The notes beneath the pieces are model-generated. The model had not been told where the DNA came from. It saw nothing but the letters and a program-made list of their open reading frames with translations, and made no database searches. A program made the translations under genes and the position numbers. Source: Nocardioides zeae (GTDB lineage: Bacteria > Actinomycetota > Actinomycetes > Propionibacteriales > Nocardioidaceae). From it: 64,000 nucleotides of DNA. Location: NCBI RefSeq assembly GCF_010686755.1, contig NZ_JAAGXA010000003.1, positions 62,001 through 126,000 on the forward strand. The letters run 5' to 3'. Position 1 is the stretch's first letter. The number at the start of each line of letters is the position of its first letter. Shown piece by piece: positions 1 through 7,991 of this stretch.

Positions 1-954
1 GAACGCGTCGTACACGTCCTCGTGGACGAAGACGCGCGTGCCGGACTCGCAGGCCTGGCCCGAGTTGAAGGTGAAGCCCATGATCGTGCCGGCCACGGCC
101 GCGGGGATGTCGGCGTCAGCGAAGACGATGTTGGGCGACTTGCCGCCCAGCTCGAGCGAGACCTTCTTGAGGTTGCCCTGCGCCGCCTCGACGATCTTCT
201 TCCCGACCTCGGTCGAGCCCGTGAAGGCCACCTTGTCGACGTCGTCGTGCGCCGAGATCGCCGCACCCGTCTCCCCCGCCCCGGTGACGATGTTGACGAC
301 ACCCGCGGGCACACCCGCCTCGAGGAGCAGCTGACCGAGGTAGAGTGCCGTCAGCGGCGTCTGCTCCGCCGGCTTGAGCACGACGGTGTTGCCCGTCGCG
401 AGCGCCGGCCCGAGCTTCCACGCCGCCATGAGGATCGGGAAGTTCCACGGGATGATCTGGCCGCAGACGCCGACCGGCTCGCGCCGGGTGTAGGCGTGGA
501 ACTCCTGCCCGGGGTCGGCCAGCAGCATCGACGGCGCGTTGGTCGTGCCCGTGAGCTTGGTCGGCCAGCCCGCGTAGTAGCGGAAGCACTCGGCGGCGAA
601 GCGCACGTCCGCGACCTGCGCGATGGTCGCCGACTTGCCGTTGTCGAGGGACTCCAGCTCGGCGAGGTCGGCCGCGTGCTCCTCGATGAGGTCGGCGATC
701 CTCCAGATGATGCGCTCGCGGGCGTTCGGGCGCATCCGCACCCACGCACCGTCGTCGAAGGCGCGGCGCGCGGCGGCGACGGCGCGGTCGACGTCCTCGA
801 CGTCCCCCAGCGGCACCGAGGCGAGCACCTCGCCCGTGGCGGGGTCGTGGGTGTCGAAGGTCCGCCCCGACGCGGCGGGGACCCACGCGCCGTCGACGAG
901 CATGCGGACCGGGTTGTTGAGGAACTCCTTGACGCGGGGCGAGCTGATGGTCAT
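1..954 (-). CDS. NAD(P)-dependent aldehyde dehydrogenase (C-terminus outside window)
   Basis: This enzyme oxidises an aldehyde to the carboxylic acid. The first 318 residues are in the window; the gene runs off the left edge. Visible family motifs are the Rossmann stretch [28 protein letters not shown], the general-base Glu in [11 protein letters not shown], and GQACESGTR at the right edge, which carries the catalytic-Cys region (normally GQxC). The ATG at 954 is preceded by GAAGGAGT at good spacing. It is divergent from an NDMA-type alcohol dehydrogenase, so the natural reading is alcohol to aldehyde to acid, with co-regulation through the dyads between the two genes. The family is certain; the substrate is not readable. 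Confidence 0.93.
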   Translation of the reverse strand, partial: MTISSPRVKEFLNNPVRMLVDGAWVPAASGRTFDTHDPATGEVLASVPLGDVEDVDRAVAAARRAFDDGAWVRMRPNARERIIWRIADLIEEHAADLAELESLDNGKSATIAQVADVRFAAECFRYYAGWPTKLTGTTNAPSMLLADPGQEFHAYTRREPVGVCGQIIPWNFPILMAAWKLGPALATGNTVVLKPAEQTPLTALYLGQLLLEAGVPAGVVNIVTGAGETGAAISAHDDVDKVAFTGSTEVGKKIVEAAQGNLKKVSLELGGKSPNIVFADADIPAAVAGTIMGFTFNSGQACESGTRVFVHEDVYDAF

Positions 955-1016
955 GACCGGACTCCTTCGTGGGATGACGAGACGCACGTCACGCTAGGAA
1001 CGCCCACGGCCCCGAG

Positions 1017-1035
1017 GTGTCCAGTCTCTGAACAC
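1017..1035. promoter_or_regulatory. Inverted-repeat operator candidate, copy 1
   Basis: The sequence GTGTCCAG-TCT-CTGAACAC is an imperfect dyad with 8-base arms. A near copy lies 50 bases downstream. Both are in the divergent region between the aldehyde and alcohol dehydrogenase genes, where a shared regulator would bind. No regulator gene for it is in the window. Confidence 0.6.
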
Positions 1036-1066
1036 CTCGCGGGTCCGGACCGGGGGGCCGGGAGGG

Positions 1067-1085
1067 CTGTCCAGTTCCTGAACAC
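1067..1085. promoter_or_regulatory. Inverted-repeat operator candidate, copy 2
   Basis: The sequence CTGTCCAG-TTC-CTGAACAC matches copy 1 at all but three positions and is spaced 50 bases from it, close to five helical turns. This suggests two dimers bound on one DNA face upstream of the alcohol dehydrogenase start at 1142. The activator is unknown. Confidence 0.6.
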
Positions 1086-1141
1086 TCCGCTCCGACCTGC
1101 GCTGCCAGTGTGGTCCGCGTCACTACGAGCAGAGGAGCACC

Positions 1142-2257
1142 ATGAAGACCAAGGCAGCGGTCGTCATCGAAGCAGGCAAGCCCATCGAGATCGAGGAGCT
1201 CGACCTCGACGGTCCCCGCGAGGGCGAGGTGCTCATCCGCTACCTCTACGGCGGGCTGTGCCACTCCGACGTCCACATCGCGCACGGCGACCTCGAGGCG
1301 CGCCTGCCCATGGTGCTCGGCCACGAGGGCGCCGGCATCATCGAGGAGGTCGGCCCCGGCGTCACGCGCGTCAAGCCCGGCGACCACGTCGTCTGCTCGT
1401 TCATCCCCAACTGCGGCACGTGTCGCTACTGCGCCAACGGCCAGCAGTCGATCTGCGACATGGGGGCCACGATCCTCGAGGGCTACCTCCCGGGCGACCG
1501 GTTCCCGATCACCGGACCCCGCGGCCAGTACGGCGCGATGTGCATGCTCGGCACCTTCAGCCAGTACGGCGTCATCCACCAGAACTCGTGCGTGAAGGTC
1601 GACGACGACCTGCCGCTCGACAAGGCCGTGCTCGTCGGCTGCGGCGTGCCCACCGGGTGGGGGGCGGCGGTCAACACGGCCGACGTCAAGGCCGGCCAGA
1701 CGGTGGTGGTCGCGGGCATCGGCGGCATCGGCATCAACGCCGTGCAGGGTGCCGCGCTCGCCGGCGCCAAGAACGTCATCGCGATCGACCCGCTCCCCAA
1801 CAAGCGGGAGAAGGCGATGGAGCTCGGCGCGACCCACGCGTTCGCGAGCGCCGAGGAGGCGATGGAGACCATCACGAACCTCACGCGCGGCCAGATGGCG
1901 GACTCCGCGATCCTGACCCCCGGCCTGATGACGTCCGAGATCGTCGAGGGCGGCTTCAACGCGGTCGGCAAGGGCGGCAAGGTCGTGCTGACCGGCCTCA
2001 ACAAGCTGGAGGAGGCCACCATCCAGCTGTCGGGCTCGGTGCTGACGCTGTTCCGCAAGCAGGTGCTCGGCAGCCTGTTCGGCGACTGCAACCCGACGGT
2101 CGACATCCCGCGGATCCTGGGCCTCTACCAGTCCGGCGACCTCAAGCTCGACGAGCTGATCACCAAGACGTACACGCTGGAGCAGGTCAACGAGGGCTAC
2201 GACGACCTCCTCAACGGCAAGAACGTGCGCGGCGTGCTCGTGCACGACCACTCGTGA
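1142..2257 (+). CDS. NDMA-dependent (mycofactocin-type) zinc alcohol dehydrogenase
   Basis: A 371-residue medium-chain zinc alcohol dehydrogenase. Catalytic zinc ligands are in GGLCHSDVH and LGHEGAG, and the structural-zinc cysteines in CGTCRYCANGQQSIC. The Rossmann glycines are GIGGIGINAVQG. The long insert ILEGYLPGDRF and the following YGAMCMLGTFSQYGVIHQNS are hallmarks of the NDMA-dependent (Rxyl_3153/TIGR03989) family. From established knowledge, members hold a non-exchangeable nicotinamide cofactor and are re-oxidised through mycofactocin or artificially by nitrosodimethylaniline. The ATG at 1142 follows AGAGGAGCACC. The stop overlaps the GTG of the next gene (GTGA), so the MoxR/VWA pair is probably co-translated. 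No mycofactocin biosynthesis gene is in view. Confidence 0.92.
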   Translation: MKTKAAVVIEAGKPIEIEELDLDGPREGEVLIRYLYGGLCHSDVHIAHGDLEARLPMVLGHEGAGIIEEVGPGVTRVKPGDHVVCSFIPNCGTCRYCANGQQSICDMGATILEGYLPGDRFPITGPRGQYGAMCMLGTFSQYGVIHQNSCVKVDDDLPLDKAVLVGCGVPTGWGAAVNTADVKAGQTVVVAGIGGIGINAVQGAALAGAKNVIAIDPLPNKREKAMELGATHAFASAEEAMETITNLTRGQMADSAILTPGLMTSEIVEGGFNAVGKGGKVVLTGLNKLEEATIQLSGSVLTLFRKQVLGSLFGDCNPTVDIPRILGLYQSGDLKLDELITKTYTLEQVNEGYDDLLNGKNVRGVLVHDHS

Positions 2258-3201
2258 GCCTGCCGCTCACCTCCTCCGCCGCCCCGACGGTCGCCGCGCA
2301 GGTCGCGGCGGCCGTCGTCGGCCGCGAGCGGGAGACCGAGCTGCTCGAGGCCGCCCTCGCCGCCGGCGCCGACGTCGTGCTCGAGGGCCCGCCCGGCACG
2401 GGCAAGAGCACCCTCCTGCGGGCCGTCGCGACGGCCCGCAGCACCACCTTCGTGCTCGTCGAGGGCAACGCCGAGCTCACGCCGGCGCGGGTCGTCGGCC
2501 AGTTCGACCCCGCCCAGGTGCTCGAGAAGGGCTACTGCGCCGAGATCTTCGTCGACGGGCCGCTGCTCGTCGCGATGCGCACGGGCGGGCTCTTCTACGT
2601 CGAAGAGCTCAACCGGGTGCCCGAGGAGACCCTCAACACGCTCCTCGCCGTCATGTCGGAGCGCGAGATCGTCGTGCCCCGCCTCGGGACGGTCACCGCG
2701 GAGCCCGGCTTCGCGGTCGTCGCGGCGATGAACCCGTACGACGCGGTGGGGACCGCCCGGGTCTCCGGCGCCGTCTACGACCGGACCTGCCGGATCGCCA
2801 TGGACTACCAGTCCGCCGAGGCCGAGGCGCAGATCGTGCTGACCCGCGCCACGGCACCGGCGCTGCCCCGGGCCTGGGCGGACCGGGTGGTCGACCTCGT
2901 GCGCCGCACCCGGTCCCACGCGGACCTCCGCGTGGGGTCGTCGGTGCGCGGCGCCATCGACCTGGGTGGGCTCGCCCACCACCTCGCGGCAGCGCGCGGC
3001 CGGGCCGTCGACGACTGGCACGTCGGGCTCGACGCCGCCCTGGTCGCGCTCAGCGGCCGCGTGCGCATCGACGACGGTGCGGGCCGACGGGCCGAGGAGA
3101 TCATCGAGGAGCTCTACCGCGACGTCTTCGGCGCTCCGCCCTCGAGCGACGACGGCGACGGCGGCTCCGGCGAGGAGGACCGGTCGCCGGGGGAACGCTG
3201 A
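2254..3201 (+). CDS. MoxR-family AAA+ ATPase
   Basis: A 315-residue AAA+ ATPase. Walker A is EGPPGTGKSTLL near residue 50, followed by the Walker B-like FYVEELNRVPEE and a sensor in VVAAMNPYD. MoxR ATPases work with VWA-domain partners as chaperones that insert metals or cofactors into enzymes or assemble complexes. The GTG start at 2254 overlaps the alcohol dehydrogenase stop, which makes the dehydrogenase a plausible client. A VWA gene follows directly. The reading frame stays open far upstream (from base 22), but that part is the antisense of real genes. The client assignment is inference; the family call is firm. Confidence 0.9.
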   Translation: MSLPLTSSAAPTVAAQVAAAVVGRERETELLEAALAAGADVVLEGPPGTGKSTLLRAVATARSTTFVLVEGNAELTPARVVGQFDPAQVLEKGYCAEIFVDGPLLVAMRTGGLFYVEELNRVPEETLNTLLAVMSEREIVVPRLGTVTAEPGFAVVAAMNPYDAVGTARVSGAVYDRTCRIAMDYQSAEAEAQIVLTRATAPALPRAWADRVVDLVRRTRSHADLRVGSSVRGAIDLGGLAHHLAAARGRAVDDWHVGLDAALVALSGRVRIDDGAGRRAEEIIEELYRDVFGAPPSSDDGDGGSGEEDRSPGER

Positions 3202-3299
3202 GCCCGCCCCCCACCGGGGCGGGCACCCCCAGCCCGGCCGCGTCCGCCGGCACAGCTCCACCTGACGGCCCACCCCGCCGGTCGGGGCGACAGCCGACC

Positions 3300-4172
3300 G
3301 TGCCGCGGAGCCAGCTCGAGCAGCACCCCCGCTTCACCGAGCTCTCCCCGGAGGTCGGCGAGATCGACCTGGAGGCCCTCGAGCAGGCTGCTGCCGAGGA
3401 CCCCGACGACACGCTGCCCCTGCTGATGCTGATGGCCCGCGCGACCGACGTGTCCCTCCGTCGCCGGGTGCGTTCGCTGGCGCCGCGGCTGGTGCTCGAG
3501 CGCGCCCGCACCGGGATGCGCGGTGGTGCCGGCGTCGCCCGCCTGCGCGCCGTACCCGCCGACCGGGCGGGCGACCTCGACGTCGACGCGTCGCTGGACG
3601 CCGTGCTCGACGCCCGCGCCGTACGGCGGGTGCCCGACCTCGCCGACCTGCGAGGCCTGGCGTGGGAGCGCCCCCGCGCGGCCGTCTGCCTCCTGCTGGA
3701 CCGGTCGGGCTCGATGGAGGGACGCCAGCTGGCGACCGCGGCGCTCGCCGCGGCGGCGTGCGCCCTGCACGCCACCCACGCGGGGAGCGAGATCGCCGTC
3801 GTCGCGTTCGACAGCCGTGCCGAGGTGCTGCAGCCGATGGGCGCCGCACCGGTGCCCGACCGCGTCGTGGACCGGGTGATCGGCCTGCGCGGTCACGGCG
3901 TCACGTCGCTCGACGCGGCGCTGCGGGCCGCGGCGGCGCAGCACCTCCGCTCGACGGCGCCCCGCCGGGTCACCCTGCTGCTCTCCGACTGCCGCGTCAC
4001 CGACGACGTCGACCCCACGGCTGCGGCGCGGGGCATCGAGGACCTCCGCATCGTCGCGCCGGCCGAGGACGACGAGCAGGCCCGGGCGTTCGCCCGCGCC
4101 GCCGGCGGCCGGGTCGCCACGCTCGCCACCCTGCGGGACCTGCCGCGGACGCTGGAGACGCTGCTCGACTAG
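3300..4172 (+). CDS. VWA-domain protein, partner of the MoxR ATPase
   Basis: A 290-residue protein whose C-terminal half is a von Willebrand A domain. The metal-binding MIDAS motif is LLLDRSGSMEGRQ (DxSGS), with VVAFDSRAE and the second MIDAS element around GVTSLDAAL. The N-terminal half, with HPRFTELSPEVGEIDLEAL, is charged and alpha-helical and resembles CoxE-type partners of MoxR. The GTG at 3300 is used here. The frame is open back to the MoxR stop at 3201, and the intervening Pro-rich translation looks unlike protein, so a longer form is less likely. The last bases overlap the stop of the convergent nucleotidyltransferase gene. Confidence 0.85.
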   Translation: MPRSQLEQHPRFTELSPEVGEIDLEALEQAAAEDPDDTLPLLMLMARATDVSLRRRVRSLAPRLVLERARTGMRGGAGVARLRAVPADRAGDLDVDASLDAVLDARAVRRVPDLADLRGLAWERPRAAVCLLLDRSGSMEGRQLATAALAAAACALHATHAGSEIAVVAFDSRAEVLQPMGAAPVPDRVVDRVIGLRGHGVTSLDAALRAAAAQHLRSTAPRRVTLLLSDCRVTDDVDPTAAARGIEDLRIVAPAEDDEQARAFARAAGGRVATLATLRDLPRTLETLLD

Positions 4173-5008
4173 GCCCCCGCGGGTTGCCACCGCTCGACCA
4201 TCGCGACGAAGCGGGCGGCCGCCTCGCGCCGTACGTCGTCGCGGGGGACGGTGGGGAGCACCGGGTCGGGGGCGCGGGAGACGATCCCGGCGACGTACGC
4301 CGCGAGCGGGGCCGGCACCGGCGCCGTGCCGACCTCCCGGGTGACGGCCTTGCGGGCGACGACGTCGGCGAGGACCTCGCGGACGACCAGCGGTGGGTCG
4401 GTCTCGGCCAGCAGCTCGTCGAGCCGCATCGGCGGCACCCCGTCGTGGAGCTCGAGCCAGCGCAGCGCGAGCACGGAGCGGGTCGCGTAGAGCACCTTCT
4501 TCAACCGCACCGGCTGGCCCTCCGCGGTGCGCGTCGGGTCCCACTGGTTGCGACCGACGTGGAGGTAGTGCCGCGCGGTGGCCGCCCGGTCCCCGCTCAC
4601 GCGGAGCACGTCGGTCAGCGCGGCGGCGAAGGCGGGGTCGCCGCCGTACACGATGGGGCTGCGCAGCCACTCCCCGACGACGGCGTTGCCGCGGACGGCC
4701 AGCTGGACGGCCTTGACGAGGTCCCACCCGTTGACGTCGAGCACCGGGTCGAGCGGCGTCTCGATGACGTCGCGCGGGCGCCAGGGCGAGAGGTAGTCGG
4801 CCCGCGGCCGCACGAAGACGAAGCGGCAGTCGTAGTCGCTGTCGGGCGACGGGAAGCCCCACGCCCGGCTGCCGCTCTCGATCGCCCACGGCACCGCGAC
4901 CCCGTGGTCGGCGGCGACACCCGCGAGGCGGGCGTCGATGGCGGCCACGACGGCCGGGTCCATGCCGGTGGGGCCGTCGAGCGGGACCGCCCGGTGCCAG
5001 GCGCTCAC
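4169..5008 (-). CDS. Nucleotidyltransferase-domain protein (PF10127/RlaP-like)
   Basis: A 279-residue protein with the polymerase-beta-type nucleotidyltransferase signature ESGSRAWGFPSPDSDYDCR near residue 45. The GS motif and paired Asp residues would bind Mg-NTP. The remainder, including LKKVLYATRSVLALRWLE, fits the predicted-nucleotidyltransferase family sometimes called RNA repair pathway polymerase-beta (PF10127). The target is unknown and no RNA-repair partner is nearby. The GTG start at 5008 lies 1 base after the stop of the upstream MBL gene, so the two are coupled. Its stop (4169-4171) overlaps the stop of the convergent VWA gene. Confidence 0.8.
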   Translation of the reverse strand: MSAWHRAVPLDGPTGMDPAVVAAIDARLAGVAADHGVAVPWAIESGSRAWGFPSPDSDYDCRFVFVRPRADYLSPWRPRDVIETPLDPVLDVNGWDLVKAVQLAVRGNAVVGEWLRSPIVYGGDPAFAAALTDVLRVSGDRAATARHYLHVGRNQWDPTRTAEGQPVRLKKVLYATRSVLALRWLELHDGVPPMRLDELLAETDPPLVVREVLADVVARKAVTREVGTAPVPAPLAAYVAGIVSRAPDPVLPTVPRDDVRREAAARFVAMVERWQPAGA

Positions 5009-5009
5009 G

Positions 5010-5645
5010 TCAGTCGAGGTCGGCGCCGTCGGCGAGCCGCACCCACTCCTGGTCGTCGCCGAGGAGGCGCCGGAAGTGCTGGTCGGCCATGCCGAGGCCG
5101 AGGTCGGAGTAGACCCGGTCGTGGATCGCGAGGCTGCGCGGCGCCCCGACCGCGCGGGCGAAGTCGACGGCCTCGCCGATCTTCAGCCACGGCGCGCAGA
5201 CCGGGGCCAGGAGCAGGTCGACGGGCTCGTCGGGCCCGGTCAGGGCGTCGCCGGGGTGGAACACGCGCTGGTCGCCGAGCTCGAGCAGGTAGCCCGAGTT
5301 GTCGAAGCGGTCGTAGTCGGGGTGGATCACCGCGTGCTTCTCGCCGACGGCGCGCACGGGCACACCGACGTCGAAGGTCTCACCGGGGCGCACCACGGTC
5401 ACGCGCTCGCTCACGTCGGGCGCGACCTCGGCGATGGCGCGCGCGACCGCCGCGATGGTGAAGACGGGCGCGTCGGTCGCGCGCAGGTGGTCGACGGTGA
5501 CGTGGTCGGCGTGCTCGTGGGTGATGAGCACGGCCGTGGCGCCCTCGACGGCCTCGCGCTGGGTGAACGACCCGGGGTCGAGGACGAGCACGTGGTCGTC
5601 GTGGGCGATCCGCACGCAGGCGTGGCCGAACTTCGTGAGGCGCAT
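5010..5645 (-). CDS. MBL-fold metal-dependent hydrolase (UlaG-like)
   Basis: A 211-residue compact metallo-beta-lactamase-fold hydrolase beginning MRLTKFGHACVRI. The metal-binding motif is LITHEHADHVTVDHL (HxHxDH), with later ligands in EKHAVIHPDYDRF and FHPGDALTGPDE. Sequence length and layout fit the UlaG/YcjY-like group of hydrolases that act on small phospho- or lactone-type substrates; the substrate is unknown. It is the first gene of a two-gene operon with the nucleotidyltransferase. The ATG at 5645 is 56 bases from the divergent permease gene, so the two promoters must be compact or overlapping. Confidence 0.85.
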   Translation of the reverse strand: MRLTKFGHACVRIAHDDHVLVLDPGSFTQREAVEGATAVLITHEHADHVTVDHLRATDAPVFTIAAVARAIAEVAPDVSERVTVVRPGETFDVGVPVRAVGEKHAVIHPDYDRFDNSGYLLELGDQRVFHPGDALTGPDEPVDLLLAPVCAPWLKIGEAVDFARAVGAPRSLAIHDRVYSDLGLGMADQHFRRLLGDDQEWVRLADGADLD

Positions 5646-5701
5646 GGCCCCACGGTAGTCCGCGGCACCGTCCGTTCACCTGGCCTCTCCACAGTGTCCC
5701 G

Positions 5702-6970
5702 GTGACCACCCTCATGCAGCGTCGGCTCGGGCTCGGCGACGCCACCGTCGTCGGCGTCTCGGCCATGGTCGGCGCCGGCGCCTTCACGGTGCTCGCCCCG
5801 GCCGCGGCCGCCGCCGGCTCGGGCGGCGGGCTGCTGCTGGCGCTCGCCGTCGTCGCCGTCGTCGCGTGGTGCAACGCCTCGTCGTCGGCGCGGCTCGCGG
5901 CCGTGCACCCGGCCGCGGGCGGCACCTACGTCTACGGGCGGCGGGAGCTGGGGGCGTGGTGGGGGTACGCCGCCGGCTGGTGCTTCGTCGTCGGCAAGAC
6001 CGCGAGCTGCGCGGCGATGGCGACGGCGTTCGCGGCCTACGCCGTGCCCGCCGACGCCCCCGAGCCCGTACGCCGCGGGATCGCCGCCGTCGTGGTCCTC
6101 GGCCTGACGCTGGTCACGGTCCGGGGAGTCACCCGCACGGCGCACGTCGCCCGCGTGATCCTCGCGGTCGCGCTGCTCGGTCTCCTCGTGACGGTCGGCG
6201 TCGGGCTCGCGTCCTCCGGCGGCGGATCACTGTCGTCGCAGCTGGCCGCCGGCGGAGCCGACGCGCTCGGGGTCGCTCAGGCCGCCGGGCTGCTGTTCTT
6301 CGCGTTCGCGGGCTACGCCCGCGTCGCGACGCTCGGCGAGGAGGTGCGGGACCCCGAGCGCACCATCCCGCGGGCCATCACGATCGCGTTCGTGGTGGTG
6401 CTGGGGCTCTACGTGCTCCTGGCGCTGGCGTTGCTGCACGGCCTCGGCTCCGATCGGCTCGCCGGTTCGGTCGCGCCGCTGCGGGAGCTCGTCGACCTGC
6501 GGGGGCCGGCGTGGGCGGTGCCGATCGTCGTCGTCGGCGCCGGCGCCGCTGCCCTCGGTGCCCTGCTCGCGCTCCTCGGCGGCATCGGACGCACCACCCT
6601 CGCGATGGCCCGCGACGGCGAGCTGCCGCGCCCGCTGGCGGCGCTGCACGCGACGTACGACGTCCCCCACCGCGCGCAGCTCCTCGTCGGGGCCGTCGTG
6701 GTCGTGCTCGTGCTCAGCGTGGACCTGCGCACCGCGGTCGGGTTCAGCTCGTTCGGCGTGCTGCTCTACTACCTCGTCGCCAACGTGGCGGCGGTGGCGC
6801 TCGCGCGGCGTACCGGCGGGCGCGGGACGGTCGTGGGCGTGCTCGGCGCCGTGGGGTGCGTGGTGCTGGCGGCGCTGCTACCGGTCGCGTCGGTCGTCGC
6901 GGGCGCGGCGGTGGTGGCGGTGGGGATGGCGGTGCGCGCCGTACGGCTGCGGGGCGCGCCGGCGGCGTGA
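5702..6970 (+). CDS. APC-superfamily amino acid permease
   Basis: A 422-residue integral membrane protein with about 12 hydrophobic segments. The first-helix motif VVGVSAMVGAGAFTVLAPA contains the unwound GxG substrate-binding stretch of the APC family. The stretch GEEVRDPERTIPRAI is the conserved loop after helix 6 of amino acid permeases. It probably exchanges or imports an amino acid or polyamine across the cytoplasmic membrane. The start is a GTG at 5702. The next gene follows after 13 bases. Confidence 0.9.
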   Translation: MTTLMQRRLGLGDATVVGVSAMVGAGAFTVLAPAAAAAGSGGGLLLALAVVAVVAWCNASSSARLAAVHPAAGGTYVYGRRELGAWWGYAAGWCFVVGKTASCAAMATAFAAYAVPADAPEPVRRGIAAVVVLGLTLVTVRGVTRTAHVARVILAVALLGLLVTVGVGLASSGGGSLSSQLAAGGADALGVAQAAGLLFFAFAGYARVATLGEEVRDPERTIPRAITIAFVVVLGLYVLLALALLHGLGSDRLAGSVAPLRELVDLRGPAWAVPIVVVGAGAAALGALLALLGGIGRTTLAMARDGELPRPLAALHATYDVPHRAQLLVGAVVVVLVLSVDLRTAVGFSSFGVLLYYLVANVAAVALARRTGGRGTVVGVLGAVGCVVLAALLPVASVVAGAAVVAVGMAVRAVRLRGAPAA

Positions 6971-6983
6971 CACGCTCGTCGGC

Positions 6984-7814
6984 GTGAGCGACGACTTCAT
7001 CGACCACGTCCGGGCGCAGGTGCGGTCGCACGGGGTCTTCCTCATCCACGTGCACGAGGACGAGGACGGCCCCGGGTGGACCTACACCGTCGGGCTGCAC
7101 GCGCTGGGGCATCCGGAGATCGTGCTGTTCGGGCCGGACCAGGAGTCGGCGAAGCTCATGCTCAACGACCTCGCGTTCCGGGTCGTCGATGGCGTCGAGC
7201 GGTTCGACGAGCCGGTCGTGATCGAGGGGTACATCGGGAGTCCCTACGAGGTCGCCGTGCTCCCGTTCCCCGCCGAGCAGCACGACGACCACCTCGGCAT
7301 CGCGATGGGAGTCGCTGGCGAGGAGCTCACAGCCGTGCAGCTCGTGGTGACGGGGCGCGACCACCGGTGGCCGTGGGAGTACGAGACGTTCGGCGACCAG
7401 GGGTCGTCGGCGGTGGTCGCGGGGCCGGTGCCGGACATCGCTTCCCTGGCACGCCGCCCGTGGACCGAGCACGTGCACGAGGTCGTGTCCGGGGTGGCCT
7501 ACGGGACCAGCGCCTACCTCTGCCAGCGGGTGCAGACCGGGGAGGCGCCCGTCCTCGACGTCGTGCACGACCACGACGACAGCTGGCAGCTCCTGTGCGG
7601 GGGCCTGCACGCCGGCGAGGCGGCTGGCGACGACGGGATCGCGCTCGGCCTGCTGGGACGGATGGCCGAGCACGACCCGTCGCTGCGCGAGGTGCTCGAC
7701 CTGCCGCGCGGGTTCGACGCGTCGCGGACGGCCCCGGGCGAGACCTGGACGCGCGCGGCGATGCCGCGTCGCGGGCTGTGGGCGCGGCTGCGCGAGCGGT
7801 TCGGTCGACGCTGA
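6984..7814 (+). CDS. DUF4262 domain protein with a second C-terminal domain
   Basis: A 276-residue soluble protein. Residues 1 to about 150 match DUF4262: the start DFIDHVRAQVRSHGVFLIHV, then WTYTVGLHALGHPEIVLFG. From about residue 175 a separate block, VVHDHDDSWQLLCGGLHAG followed by DPSLREVLDLPRGFDA, resembles the DUF2185/Imm33-like sequences found in immunity-type proteins. The function of either part is not established. The GTG at 6984 was chosen because it begins the DUF4262 homology; the upstream open frame is the shadow of the permease. A palindromic repeat cluster follows its stop. Confidence 0.75.
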   Translation: MSDDFIDHVRAQVRSHGVFLIHVHEDEDGPGWTYTVGLHALGHPEIVLFGPDQESAKLMLNDLAFRVVDGVERFDEPVVIEGYIGSPYEVAVLPFPAEQHDDHLGIAMGVAGEELTAVQLVVTGRDHRWPWEYETFGDQGSSAVVAGPVPDIASLARRPWTEHVHEVVSGVAYGTSAYLCQRVQTGEAPVLDVVHDHDDSWQLLCGGLHAGEAAGDDGIALGLLGRMAEHDPSLREVLDLPRGFDASRTAPGETWTRAAMPRRGLWARLRERFGRR

Positions 7815-7842
7815 GGTCGATGCCCCGCAGGGCATGTGGACG

Positions 7843-7987
7843 ACCGACCCGAGGCCAGCGTCGAGTTGTCACGTACGCAGCGACGCGACCTCACCCGCGC
7901 CACGGCGTACATGACAACTCGACGCCCACGCCGCGGCGTACATGACAACTCGGCGCCCCCGACCCGCGCCGTACGACCAAGCTCGAC
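7843..7987. repeat. Palindromic repeat element, locus A
   Basis: This stretch lies between two convergent genes. A forward unit CGAGTTGTCACGTACGC (7862-7878) is followed by two inverted units GCGTACATGACAACTCG (7905-7921 and 7936-7952). A diverged end unit, CGCCGTACGACCAAGCTCGA, closes the element near 7965-7985. The whole element aligns in opposite orientation with locus B (12777-12922), at about nine identical bases in ten by hand, with one 2-base indel. The inverted units can fold into a stem of about 17 bp. It may act as a bidirectional 3'-end element or be a small mobile repeat. Confidence 0.85.
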
Positions 7988-7991
7988 GCTG

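Noticed and set aside
22..2253. A 1059-residue open frame that includes the MoxR gene
   Set aside because: The part before 2254 is antisense to the aldehyde dehydrogenase and overlaps the alcohol dehydrogenase; its translation is Arg/Gly/His-rich and without homology. Only 2254-3201 is real.
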